Of a stretch of DNA of 64,000 bases, positions 44,144 through 51,939 are shown one piece after another; position 1 is the stretch's first letter; each line of letters starts with the position of its first letter. The stretch covers positions 140,881 through 204,880 of the forward strand of contig NZ_FOLD01000006.1 in NCBI RefSeq assembly GCF_900112225.1. Reading direction: 5' to 3'. The translations under genes were made by a program, and so were the position numbers. A model generated the notes under the pieces. The model was not told the origin of the DNA. It worked only from the letters and a program-made list of their open reading frames with translations, and made no database searches. This DNA is from Massilia yuzhufengensis. Its GTDB lineage: Bacteria > Pseudomonadota > Gammaproteobacteria > Burkholderiales > Burkholderiaceae_D.

Positions 44144-44665
44144 TTACTTCTTCTTTTTCGGCGCAACGATCATGATCATCTGGCGTCCCTCGAGCTTCGG
44201 GAACTGCTCGACCTGGCCGACTTCTTCCAGGTCGCCGCGCAGGCGTTCGAGCATGCGCATGCCGATATCCTGGTGGGCCATTTCACGGCCACGGAAACGC
44301 AGCGTGATCTTGGTCTTGTCGCCCTCTTCCAGGAACTTGATGAGGTTGCGCAGCTTGATGCTGTAGTCGCCTTCATCGGTACCCGGACGGAATTTGACTT
44401 CCTTGACCTGGATGATCTTCTGTTTCAGCTTGGCTTCGTGGGCCTTCTTCTGCTCGGAGTACTTGAACTTGCCGTAATCCATCAGGCGGCAGACCGGTGG
44501 GACCGCGGTTGGCGCGATCTCCACCAGGTCGACGTTCAATTCCTCGGCCATGCGGAACGCGTCCGCCAGGCTCACGATGCCCAGTGGTTCGTTGTCGACA
44601 CCGTTCAGGCGCATTTCGGGATGGGTGATCTCGCCGTTGATGCGATTCTGTTTGTCAGTAGCTAT
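44144..44665 (-). CDS. infC: Translation initiation factor IF-3, ATA start codon
   Basis: 173 residues when started at an ATA codon. IF-3 binds the 30S subunit and proofreads start codons. The first in-frame ATG (44614) would cut off 17 conserved residues ([16 protein letters not shown] in front of MRLNG). The ATA at 44663-44665 has AAAGGA 6 bases upstream and restores the usual family length. Non-standard infC start codons (AUU in E. coli) underlie autoregulation because IF-3 discriminates against them. C-terminal domain: [16 protein letters not shown] and [12 protein letters not shown]. thrS ends 36 bases upstream. Confidence 0.95.
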   Translation of the reverse strand: MATDKQNRINGEITHPEMRLNGVDNEPLGIVSLADAFRMAEELNVDLVEIAPTAVPPVCRLMDYGKFKYSEQKKAHEAKLKQKIIQVKEVKFRPGTDEGDYSIKLRNLIKFLEEGDKTKITLRFRGREMAHQDIGMRMLERLRGDLEEVGQVEQFPKLEGRQMIMIVAPKKKK

Positions 44666-44701
44666 GTTTATTCCTTTGAAAGTATTTTATTTGGCTGTGA
44701 G

Positions 44702-46612
44702 TTATTTCACCTTGGCAGCAACTTCGCTTACCAGGCGCTCCACGAGCTCGTCGACAGGCATGACGCCCAGATCGACATTACCACGTGCACGCACAGCCAC
44801 CGTATTCGCTTCTCGTTCCTTGTCGCCAACTACCAGAATGTACGGCAGTTTTTGGACAGAATGCTCACGAATTTTATAAGTAATCTTCTCGTTCCGCAAA
44901 TCAGCGTGAACGCGGATGCCCGCCTTCTTCAGCTTTGCTTCGACTTGCTTGACGTAATCGGCCTGCGCATCGGAGATGTTCAGCACCGCCACCTGCACCG
45001 GCGCCAGCCACAGCGGCAGTGCGCCAGCGTAGTTCTCGATCAGGATACCAATAAAGCGTTCCATCGAGCCCACGATAGCACGGTGCAGCATCACCGGGAC
45101 CTTGCGGGTGTTGTCTTCTGCCACATATTCAGCGCCGAGGCGGCCCGGCATCGAGAAATCGACCTGCATCGTGCCGACCTGCCACGGACGACCCAGGCTG
45201 TCTTTCAGGTGGTACTCGATCTTCGGGCCGTAGAAGGCGCCCTCGCCCGGCAGCTCGGTCCATTCCACGCCGCAGGCGCGCAGGGCCGAACGCAGCGCTG
45301 CTTCCGCCTCGTCCCACACCTCGTCGCTGCCGATGCGGCTGCTTGGCCGCAGGGCCAGCTTGACGTCGATGTTGGTGAAACCGAAATCGTCATAGACTTC
45401 CATCGCCTGGGCGTGGAAGGCCGTCACTTCGGCTTCGATCTGCTCTTCGGTGCAGAAGATGTGGCCGTCGTCCTGGGTGAAGCCGCGCACGCGCATGATG
45501 CCGTGCAGCGCGCCCGAGGACTCGTTGCGGTGGCACTGGCCGAACTCGCCGAAGCGCAGCGGCAGGTCGCGGTAGCTCTTCATGCCGGAGTTGTAGATCT
45601 GCACGTGGCCCGGGCAGTTCATCGGCTTCAGGGCATACGAACGGTTCTCCGACTCAGTCGTGAACATGTTTTCGCGGTAATTATCCCAGTGGCCGGTTTT
45701 CTGCCACAGGGTCACGTCCAGGATTTGCGGCGCTTTCACTTCATCGTAGCCATTGACCTGGTATTTGTGGCGCATGTACTGCTCCACCTGCTGCCACACG
45801 GTCCAGCCCTTCGGGTGCCAGAAGATCAGGCCCGGTGCTTCTTCCTGGAAGTGGAACAGGTCCAGTTGCTTGCCGATCTTGCGGTGGTCGCGCTTTTCCG
45901 CTTCTTCCAGCATGTGCAGGTACTGTTCCTGGTCTTCCTTCCTGGTCCAGGCGGTGCCGTAGACGCGCTGCAGCATCTCGTTCCTGGAGTCGCCGCGCCA
46001 GTAGGCGCCGGCCAGCTTCATCAGCTTGAAGACTTTCAATTTACCGGACGACGGCACGTGCGGGCCACGGCACAGGTCGGTGAAGCTGCCTTCGGAGTAC
46101 AGCGACACGTCTTCGCCCGCAGGAATCGAGGCGATGATTTCCGCCTTGTAGTGCTCGCCGATCGACTTGAAGTAATCCACCGCTTCGTCGCGCGGCAGCA
46201 CCTTGCGGGTGACCGGCTCGTCCTTCTTGGCCAGTTCCACCATTTTCTTTTCGATCGCCTTCAGGTCGTCCGGAGTGAACGGGCGCTTGTACGAGAAGTC
46301 GTAGTAGAAACCGTTTTCGATCACCGGACCGATGGTGACCTGGGCGTCCGGATACAGCTCCTTGACGGCGTGGGCCAGCAGGTGGGCGGTCGAGTGGCGG
46401 ATCACGTCCAGGCCTTCCGGGTCCTTCTCGGTGACAATCGCCAGGTCGGCGTCCGACTCGATCAGGAAGGAGGTGTCGACGACCTTGCCGTTCACCTTGC
46501 CTGCCAGCGCGGCCTTGCCGAGGCTGGTGGCGATGCTGGTCGCCACCTGGGCAACCGTGACGGGACCGTCGAACTGACGGCTGGAACCATCTGGAAGTCG
46601 AACGTTGAGCAT
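44702..46612 (-). CDS. thrS: Threonyl-tRNA synthetase
   Basis: 636 residues. TGS domain at the N-terminus ([16 protein letters not shown]), the editing domain with [16 protein letters not shown], the catalytic core with zinc ligands including MNCPGH, and a C-terminal anticodon-binding domain. GGAGA lies 6 bases before this ATG. The frame is open 40 codons upstream, but that stretch contains a terminator hairpin. It heads the thrS-infC-rpmI-rplT-pheS-pheT-ihfA series. Confidence 0.97.
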   Translation of the reverse strand: MLNVRLPDGSSRQFDGPVTVAQVATSIATSLGKAALAGKVNGKVVDTSFLIESDADLAIVTEKDPEGLDVIRHSTAHLLAHAVKELYPDAQVTIGPVIENGFYYDFSYKRPFTPDDLKAIEKKMVELAKKDEPVTRKVLPRDEAVDYFKSIGEHYKAEIIASIPAGEDVSLYSEGSFTDLCRGPHVPSSGKLKVFKLMKLAGAYWRGDSRNEMLQRVYGTAWTRKEDQEQYLHMLEEAEKRDHRKIGKQLDLFHFQEEAPGLIFWHPKGWTVWQQVEQYMRHKYQVNGYDEVKAPQILDVTLWQKTGHWDNYRENMFTTESENRSYALKPMNCPGHVQIYNSGMKSYRDLPLRFGEFGQCHRNESSGALHGIMRVRGFTQDDGHIFCTEEQIEAEVTAFHAQAMEVYDDFGFTNIDVKLALRPSSRIGSDEVWDEAEAALRSALRACGVEWTELPGEGAFYGPKIEYHLKDSLGRPWQVGTMQVDFSMPGRLGAEYVAEDNTRKVPVMLHRAIVGSMERFIGILIENYAGALPLWLAPVQVAVLNISDAQADYVKQVEAKLKKAGIRVHADLRNEKITYKIREHSVQKLPYILVVGDKEREANTVAVRARGNVDLGVMPVDELVERLVSEVAAKVK

Positions 46613-46686
46613 GCTGTTCTCCAATCGAGGCGCAAGGCGCCGGGTAAGGTCGAAATACTGAAAAATAGTCTGAAAAAGTACGGACG

Positions 46687-46716
46687 AAAAAAAACGCGGC
46701 ACTAGCCGCGTTTTTT
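46687..46716 (-). terminator. Intrinsic terminator between tRNA-Val and thrS
   Basis: CGCGGC (46695-46700) pairs with GCCGCG (46705-46710) around a 4-base loop, with eight A before and six T after on the plus strand. On the minus strand it ends in an eight-T run, so it terminates tRNA-Val transcription or acts as an attenuator in the thrS leader. It could also work in the plus direction. Confidence 0.85.
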
Positions 46717-46827
46717 CCGTTGTGTCGAGCAAAAGAACACCCCTTCGCGCCTAGCGATTCCCCCACAACCAGGTTGTAGTTCGCGGTGTCATAACCGTTG
46801 ATGCCTTTCTCGCTCTTACCTATGTTC

Positions 46828-46904
46828 TGGTGGGCGGTGCAGAATTCGAATCTGCGACCCCTTGGATGTCGACCAAGTATTCTAACCAGCTGAACTAACC
46901 GCCC
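46828..46904 (-). tRNA. tRNA-Val (anticodon GAC) with C33
   Basis: 77 bases including an encoded CCA. Acceptor stem GGGCGGT/ACCGCCC is perfect, the D stem is GTTC/GAAT, the anticodon stem CTTGG/CCAAG and the T arm GCAGA-TTCGAAT-TCTGC. The anticodon loop reads TCGACAT, so the anticodon is GAC (Val) but position 33 is C instead of the almost invariant U. It lies upstream of thrS on the same strand with a terminator between. Confidence 0.93.
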
Positions 46905-47036
46905 AATCCCTGCATTGTAAGGCGTGCGCCCCCAATCTGCAAGGCTTGGCGCGGGAAAAGTTTCCGGGAGGGCCAGTCTGGGCCGGCGGGCGGCCTTTGA
47001 TTTACACTAGGGCTTGATCAAATCGCCACATCCACC

Positions 47037-47969
47037 ATGCGCGTCCACCAAGCCCAGCCTTCTTCCGAACACCTCCACGCCCACCTCGACGGCGACGCCC
47101 GCCACGCCCACACCATCGAGGGCCGCAGCCAGACCGCCCTCTCCGTGGCGCTCGGCCTAACCCTGCTGTTCGCCGTCATCGAAGTGGTCACCGGCTTCAT
47201 GTCCAACTCGCTGGCCCTGATCGCCGACGCCGGGCACATGGTGACCGACGCCGCCGCCCTCGGCCTGGCGCTGCTGGCCCAGGCCATCGCGCGCCGCCCG
47301 CCCTCGGCCCGGCACTCCTTCGGTTTCGTGCGCGCCGAGGCCCTGGCCGCCTTCGTCAACAGCCTGGCCATGCTGGCGCTGGTGGCCTGGATCGTGTGGC
47401 AGGCGGTACAGCGGTTGCTGGAACCGGTCGCGGTCCAGGGCGGCATCGTGCTGGTGGTGGCGGGCATCGGCGCCTGCATCAACCTGATCGTGGCCTGGGT
47501 GCTGTCGCGCGACAACCAGAGCATCAACACGCGCGCCGCGCTGGTGAACGTGATGGGCGACCTGCTCGGCTCGCTGGCCGCGATCGCGGCGGGCGCCATC
47601 ATCTATGTCGCTCCGGGCTGGGTGCGGGTCGACCCGATCCTGTCGATCTTCGTGGCCCTGCTGATCCTGCGTTCGACCAGCGGCATCCTGCGCGAGTCCT
47701 ACCACTTCCTGATGGAGGGCGTACCAAGCCAGATCGACTACCTGCTGGTGGGCGCCAACCTGAAGGCCGTCAAGGGCGTGCTCGACGTGCACGACCTGCA
47801 TGTGTGGGACATGTCGCCCGGCCACCCTGCCCTGATCGGCCACCTGGAAATCGCCAGCCTCGAGCAGTGGCCGGCGGTGCTGGACGCGGTGCGCGCCATG
47901 CTGCGCGAAAAGCACGGCATCGACCACGTGACCCTGCAGCCGGAGGCAGCGGGCGGCAAGTCGCTGTAA
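47037..47969 (+). CDS. Cation diffusion facilitator family metal exporter
   Basis: 310 residues. CDF proteins exchange protons for Zn, Co, Cd or similar metals across the inner membrane. Six membrane segments; the metal site motif LIADAGHMVTDAAAL in TM2 has the expected Asp and His pair. A His-containing N-terminus (HLHAHLDGDARHAH) and a cytoplasmic C-terminal domain (DLHVWDMSPGHPALIGHLEI) are typical of the CzcD group. No metal regulator is adjacent. Confidence 0.92.
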   Translation: MRVHQAQPSSEHLHAHLDGDARHAHTIEGRSQTALSVALGLTLLFAVIEVVTGFMSNSLALIADAGHMVTDAAALGLALLAQAIARRPPSARHSFGFVRAEALAAFVNSLAMLALVAWIVWQAVQRLLEPVAVQGGIVLVVAGIGACINLIVAWVLSRDNQSINTRAALVNVMGDLLGSLAAIAAGAIIYVAPGWVRVDPILSIFVALLILRSTSGILRESYHFLMEGVPSQIDYLLVGANLKAVKGVLDVHDLHVWDMSPGHPALIGHLEIASLEQWPAVLDAVRAMLREKHGIDHVTLQPEAAGGKSL

Positions 47970-48038
47970 GCCGGCTCTTACCCGGCCTTGGCCTGCACGA
48001 CTATACGTGCGGGCGCGCGTCCGGTGCATAATCGGCGG

Positions 48039-48992
48039 ATGGACTGCGAACGCACTGTATTCGATACCCTCATCATCGGCGGCGGCCCGGCCGGACTCAC
48101 GGCCGCCATCTACTTGCGCCGTTTCACGCGCCACGTGGCCCTGGTCGACAAGGGCAACAGCCGGCTCGGCTGGATTCCCGTCTCGCACAACTACCCCGGC
48201 TTCCCGGAAGGCGTCAACGGCCAGCTGCTGCTGGAAAAGCTGCGCGCCCAGCTGGCCAACTACGGCGGCAGCGTGATGCAGGGCGAGATCCTCGACCTGC
48301 GGCTGGAAGACGGCGTGTTCGTGGCCGACTACGCCGCGCCCGATGGCGGCGAGCCCTGCCAGATCCATGCGATGACGGTGCTGCTGGCCACCGGCGTGGC
48401 CGACGCCGGCATGCCTGTCGAGCGCTGGGACGAGGCCGTGCGCTGCGGCGCCGTGCGCCTGTGCCCCGTGTGCGACGGCTGGGACGTGATCGACAAGCGC
48501 ATCGGCGTGGTCACCTCGGAAGTCAACCCGGTCGGCCACGCCCTCTTCATGCGCACCTTCAGCGCCGACGTGCTGCTGTTCGAACGCGGCCCCGAATCGA
48601 CCCTCAACGAAGAAGAACGCCGCCAGCTGGCCGCCGCCCAGGTGCGCCTGGTCGGCTCGCCGCTGGTGGGCGTGAGCATGAGCGAGGACATGACGCCCAT
48701 CCTGCACACCAAGGACGGCGAAGACTACCACTGCGACGTGTTCTACCCGATGCTGGGCGAATCCGCCCGCTCAAGCCTGGCAAGCAAGCTGGGCGCCGAG
48801 ACCGTCGAATGCGAGAAGCTGCTGGTGGACGAGCACTGCCGCACCTCGGTGCCCGGCCTGTTCGCGGTGGGCGACGTCACGCGCGGCCTGAACCAGATCG
48901 CGGTCGCCACTGGCCAGGCCGCACTGGCCGCCACCACCATCCACAACACCCTGCCCTGGGCGCTGCGCCCGGCGCACGATCCTGCCGCCTGA
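48039..48992 (+). CDS. Thioredoxin-reductase-like FAD-dependent oxidoreductase
   Basis: 317 residues. FAD-binding GGGPAG at 14-19, a CxxC at 142-145 (LCPVCDGWDV), and the C-terminal FAD motif GLFAVGDVTRGLNQIAVATGQAA. The NAD(P)-binding region between lacks a clean GxGxxA/G, so the electron donor is uncertain. It could be a ferredoxin-dependent or NADPH-dependent member with a substrate other than thioredoxin. The ATG at 48039 gives the FAD motif the usual distance from the start; 17 upstream codons are open but not family-like. Confidence 0.85.
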   Translation: MDCERTVFDTLIIGGGPAGLTAAIYLRRFTRHVALVDKGNSRLGWIPVSHNYPGFPEGVNGQLLLEKLRAQLANYGGSVMQGEILDLRLEDGVFVADYAAPDGGEPCQIHAMTVLLATGVADAGMPVERWDEAVRCGAVRLCPVCDGWDVIDKRIGVVTSEVNPVGHALFMRTFSADVLLFERGPESTLNEEERRQLAAAQVRLVGSPLVGVSMSEDMTPILHTKDGEDYHCDVFYPMLGESARSSLASKLGAETVECEKLLVDEHCRTSVPGLFAVGDVTRGLNQIAVATGQAALAATTIHNTLPWALRPAHDPAA

Positions 48993-48997
48993 AGGCG

Positions 48998-49023
48998 AAA
49001 AAAAACCGCCTGCGAACAGGCGG
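48998..49023 (-). terminator. Intrinsic terminator of the 37-residue lysine-rich gene
   Basis: CCGCCTG (49006-49012) pairs with CAGGCGG (49017-49023) around CGAA. On the minus strand an eight-T run follows (48998-49005). It ends 16 bases after the stop of the small gene and lies just after the stop of the convergent flavoprotein gene. Confidence 0.85.
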
Positions 49024-49038
49024 TCTTGGGTGGGACGC

Positions 49039-49152
49039 TTACTGCGCCCGCTTCTTTTCTTCCTTTTTCACCTTCTTGGCTTCCTTCTTTTCCTTCATCG
49101 ACTTCGCCGGTTCCTTCTTGACGGTTTTCTTCGCGTCCTGACTTTTGCTCAT
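49039..49152 (-). CDS. 37-residue lysine-rich small protein
   Basis: The frame starts ATG at 49152 and reads MSKSQDAKKTVKKEPAKS, continuing to a KKEEKKRAQ C-terminus. About 40% of residues are Lys and 16% Glu, with no hydrophobic core. A GGAG stands 7 bases before the ATG and a good intrinsic terminator follows the stop, so it has all the parts of a real gene. It resembles other short disordered basic proteins, which may bind nucleic acids, but no function can be assigned. Confidence 0.7.
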   Translation of the reverse strand: MSKSQDAKKTVKKEPAKSMKEKKEAKKVKKEEKKRAQ

Positions 49153-49257
49153 TGCTTGACTCCAGTGGTTTGACGTACGGCAGATTGATAACGCGCAGTG
49201 ACCGCATCGGCCACTTCACCTGAAGCGGCATTGATAGTACCACCCTAATCAACCGCC

Positions 49258-49365
49258 CAACTTCGGGGTCAGGTCTGTCATTCAGACACGGCCTCAACAG
49301 TAGAGAGCGTCATCGACCAACGCAAGGCTGAGCTTGTGTCCAAATGTCAGACCTGACCCCGACGT
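49258..49365. repeat. Inverted repeat with GGGGTCAGGTCTG arms
   Basis: CGGGGTCAGGTCTGTCATT (49264-49282) and AATGTCAGACCTGACCCCG (49343-49361) are inverted copies with one mismatch, about 60 bases apart; the similarity continues outward (CAAC on one side, GTTG on the other). This TCAGACCTGACCCC motif is recalled as a common interspersed element in related genomes, sometimes next to REP-associated transposases. No transposase lies here. Confidence 0.65.
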
Positions 49366-49368
49366 TGA

Positions 49369-50004
49369 TTATTTAAAGGTATCGGAAACCAGGGCGATCC
49401 GGCGCCGGATGCGCTGGACTTCCTGGGCGTCGCCCGCGGCTTCGGCGCGCTGGGCCTGTATGCCCAGCCACGCCAGCAGCGGGCGGCGCCAGCCCTGGGT
49501 GGAGGCGGTGTCGATGGCCAGGGTGATGCCTTCGGGCGTGATGCGGCCGGCCTTGAAGGCGGCGCCGGCGGCGACCAGGCGAGCCAGGGGATCGGCGATG
49601 GGCGCGACCTGGGCGCTGGCGGGCACCGCGCGGTGCTGTTCGGGCAGCAAAGCGGAATTGATGCCCTGCCAGCGGCCGTAGAGATAGTCGGCGTAGGCGC
49701 GCTGCTCTGGCGTGGCTTCGGGCGCGAGAGCGGCGTAGCCGGGACAGTCGTCGAAATCGAGGCTGGCTACCTGGGCGGCGCAGCGCACCAGTTCGACCTG
49801 GGCGACGTAGTCGGGGCGGCCGGTGCTGGTGGTGGCCAGGCGCGCGGAGCGGAATTCGGCACTTGCCGCGCCCGTGTGGCCCTTCAGGTAGTCGTCGACC
49901 GAGGCGTCGAGCGCGCCCTTGGCGTCGGATTGCCAGTCGGGGGGCAAGGGCTTGCCGGCGCAGGCGCACAAGCCCAGCGCGGCGAGCGCAATAAGGATTC
50001 TCAT
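49369..50004 (-). CDS. Lipoprotein of the Mla-like cluster
   Basis: 211 residues with a lipoprotein signal peptide (MRILIALAALGLCACAG; Cys at 13 or 15). The mature part is helical and Ala-rich with two further cysteines (VRCAAQV, DDCPGY). Its start overlaps the MlaD-like gene by 4 bp (ATGA). By position it could be the auxiliary lipoprotein of the transporter, but its sequence does not show the usual ABC-auxiliary lipoprotein pattern. Confidence 0.75.
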   Translation of the reverse strand: MRILIALAALGLCACAGKPLPPDWQSDAKGALDASVDDYLKGHTGAASAEFRSARLATTSTGRPDYVAQVELVRCAAQVASLDFDDCPGYAALAPEATPEQRAYADYLYGRWQGINSALLPEQHRAVPASAQVAPIADPLARLVAAGAAFKAGRITPEGITLAIDTASTQGWRRPLLAWLGIQAQRAEAAGDAQEVQRIRRRIALVSDTFK

Positions 50005-50933
50005 GGCAGCTTGATCTCCTGGTTGCTGCGGGCGAACGGCCACTTGCGGTTGATGTCGTCGACCAGGCGGTTCACCTTGCGCAGGCTGGCGTCGACTTCG
50101 CCGCGCAGCGCGCCCAGGTCTTGCGTGGCCACGCGCGCGTTGGCGCCCACGGCCTGGGCCTCGACCAGCACGGCATCGACCTTCTTGAGCGTGGCGCTGG
50201 CGTCCTTCAGCACGATATTGAGCTGCTGGACCGCGGCCTGGGTGTCGTCCATCACGCCGTTCTTGCCATACACGCGCTGTTCGGTCTTGCCGAGCAGGGA
50301 ATTGATGCGGTCGAGCGCCTCGCGCAGCTTGCGGGCCTCCGCGTCGCCGCCCAGCACGCCGCCCAGCACCCCGGCCGGTCCCGACATGCGGCCGGTGACC
50401 GCATTGATGTTGGCCAGGCTGGCGTTGATGTCGGAATCGTTTGCCGTCATCGTCTCGAGGTTCTCCAGCAGCGAACGCGCGGTGGCGACGATGCGCGGGA
50501 TCTCGGCGGTGGCGTCGCCGCGCAGCACCGAGCGCACCGCATTGGCCGGCAGCGGCGGGTCGTTCAGCAGGCCGGTAAAGGCGCGCAGGCGGGTCTCGCC
50601 GACGATGCTGGACTCCAGCGTGAACACGCTCGAGGTGCGCAGCCACTTGGCGTCCTTGCTCTGCACGTCCACCAGGATGCGCACCTTGCCGTCGTCTCCC
50701 AGCTCGACCTGGCTGACGCGCCCGATCGGGAAGCCGGCAAACGTCATGTCCATGCCGGGAATGACGCCGGACGAATCGTCGGTCTCGAGCACCAGGCGCT
50801 GGGTCGGCTCGAACACGCCGCGCGCGTGCATCACGTAGCCGATGAAGGCGGCGACCAGGATACCGATCGCCACCAGCAGGATCAGGGCCTTGAGTTCAAC
50901 GTGTTTCGGTTCGTCCGGTATGGGTTCGGTCAT
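50001..50933 (-). CDS. MlaD/MCE-domain substrate-binding protein
   Basis: 310 residues. One N-terminal membrane anchor (about 15-35), then an MCE domain (LVLETDDSSGVIPGMDMTFAGFPIGRVSQVELGDDGKVRILVDV, about 47-90) and a long helical tail (about 130-300). MCE proteins form hexamers that move lipids between the membranes. It lies between the MlaE-like permease (20 bases upstream) and the lipoprotein. Confidence 0.9.
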   Translation of the reverse strand: MTEPIPDEPKHVELKALILLVAIGILVAAFIGYVMHARGVFEPTQRLVLETDDSSGVIPGMDMTFAGFPIGRVSQVELGDDGKVRILVDVQSKDAKWLRTSSVFTLESSIVGETRLRAFTGLLNDPPLPANAVRSVLRGDATAEIPRIVATARSLLENLETMTANDSDINASLANINAVTGRMSGPAGVLGGVLGGDAEARKLREALDRINSLLGKTEQRVYGKNGVMDDTQAAVQQLNIVLKDASATLKKVDAVLVEAQAVGANARVATQDLGALRGEVDASLRKVNRLVDDINRKWPFARSNQEIKLP

Positions 50934-50952
50934 GGGCGTCCTTTTCTTGTTC

Positions 50953-51759
50953 TTACATGTACTTCAGCGCAAGCGATGCGGCCTCGATTACCAGCAGCAC
51001 GAACAGCAGGCGCAGCGCGCCCGGCTGCACGGTGAAGGCGACGCGGCGCGGGTAGCGCTGCAGCTCGAGGATGGCGGCGGTCGGGATCAGGGCCACGGCC
51101 AGGCCGAACAGCACGGTCTTGAGCACGAAGCCGATCGTCACCGCCGGCGCGAACACGCGGCCGACGGTGCGGGTGTAGTCGGCGATGCCCCATGGGGACA
51201 CGCCATACACGTTCAGGTAGGCCATCAGCAGCACCAGGGTGGAGGTGACCATGGCCAGGCTCAGGACCGCGACCGCATTGGCCAGCAGCTGCGGCACCAT
51301 GTCGCGCCGCATGCGGCGCAGCGCCTCGTCGTTGGCGGCCTGCGGCGACATGCCGGCGCGCGCCAGTCCCAGCGCCGAGGCATCGAAGGCCATGCTGGCG
51401 CGCAGGGCCACGAACAGCGCCGCGGCCAGCGGAATGAGCTCCAGCACCAGCACCCGCACCACCATCTCGAGCGCGAAGTGCGACAGGCCGTAGCTCTTGG
51501 CCGTGACCAGCACGATGCGGATGATGACGAGGCTGATCAGGGCCGAGGCCAGGGTGAACCAGGGCAGCACCTGCCAGGTGCTGGCATGGATGTGGCGCGC
51601 TGCGGCGTGGCGGTTTTCGCGGTTGTAGGTCGAGGGGGACAGCGCCATCACGACGGCGATCGCACCCAGGTGCACCATGTACCACCAGCTGCGCAGGTAG
51701 CGCGCGAGGGCAAGGCCCCACAGGCGCGGGTTGGCGTAGAGGTTCAGGGTGCGGGGCAT
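50953..51759 (-). CDS. MlaE-like ABC transporter permease
   Basis: 268 residues with about five or six hydrophobic segments. The pattern (LELIPLAAALFVALRASMAFDASALGLARAG in the middle, TVLFGLAVALIPTAAILELQRYP late) matches the MlaE/DUF140 permease family. No MlaF-type ATPase is next to it: upstream is a REP-like pair and then relA. The ATPase must come from elsewhere or be missing. Confidence 0.85.
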   Translation of the reverse strand: MPRTLNLYANPRLWGLALARYLRSWWYMVHLGAIAVVMALSPSTYNRENRHAAARHIHASTWQVLPWFTLASALISLVIIRIVLVTAKSYGLSHFALEMVVRVLVLELIPLAAALFVALRASMAFDASALGLARAGMSPQAANDEALRRMRRDMVPQLLANAVAVLSLAMVTSTLVLLMAYLNVYGVSPWGIADYTRTVGRVFAPAVTIGFVLKTVLFGLAVALIPTAAILELQRYPRRVAFTVQPGALRLLFVLLVIEAASLALKYM

Positions 51760-51834
51760 GGTGTCGATATGATACAGATTTGGGTGGGTAGGCTCGGTTT
51801 TTGTATCGAATTGAAACGGGTTGGATGGTCGGCG

Positions 51835-51918
51835 AACTTGGGTTCCGGCCTGCGCGGGAATGACGTGCTTATTTGCGTTGGCCTAAAAACCGTCGTCCCG
51901 GCGCAGGCCGGGACCCAA
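51835..51918. repeat. REP-like palindrome pair between relA and the MlaE-like gene
   Basis: A reverse-oriented, partly decayed unit (51835-51864, core TTCCGGCCTGCGCGGGAA) and a forward unit (51891-51918, GTCGTCCCGGCGCAGGCCGG then GACCCAA). The order is opposite to that at 43.9 kb. Confidence 0.75.
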
Positions 51919-51939
51919 TTTTGCAAGCACACCGATAGC

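Noticed and set aside
46613..46827. A T-box element before thrS
   Set aside because: No specifier loop or T-box sequence is seen, and T-boxes are not expected in Betaproteobacteria.
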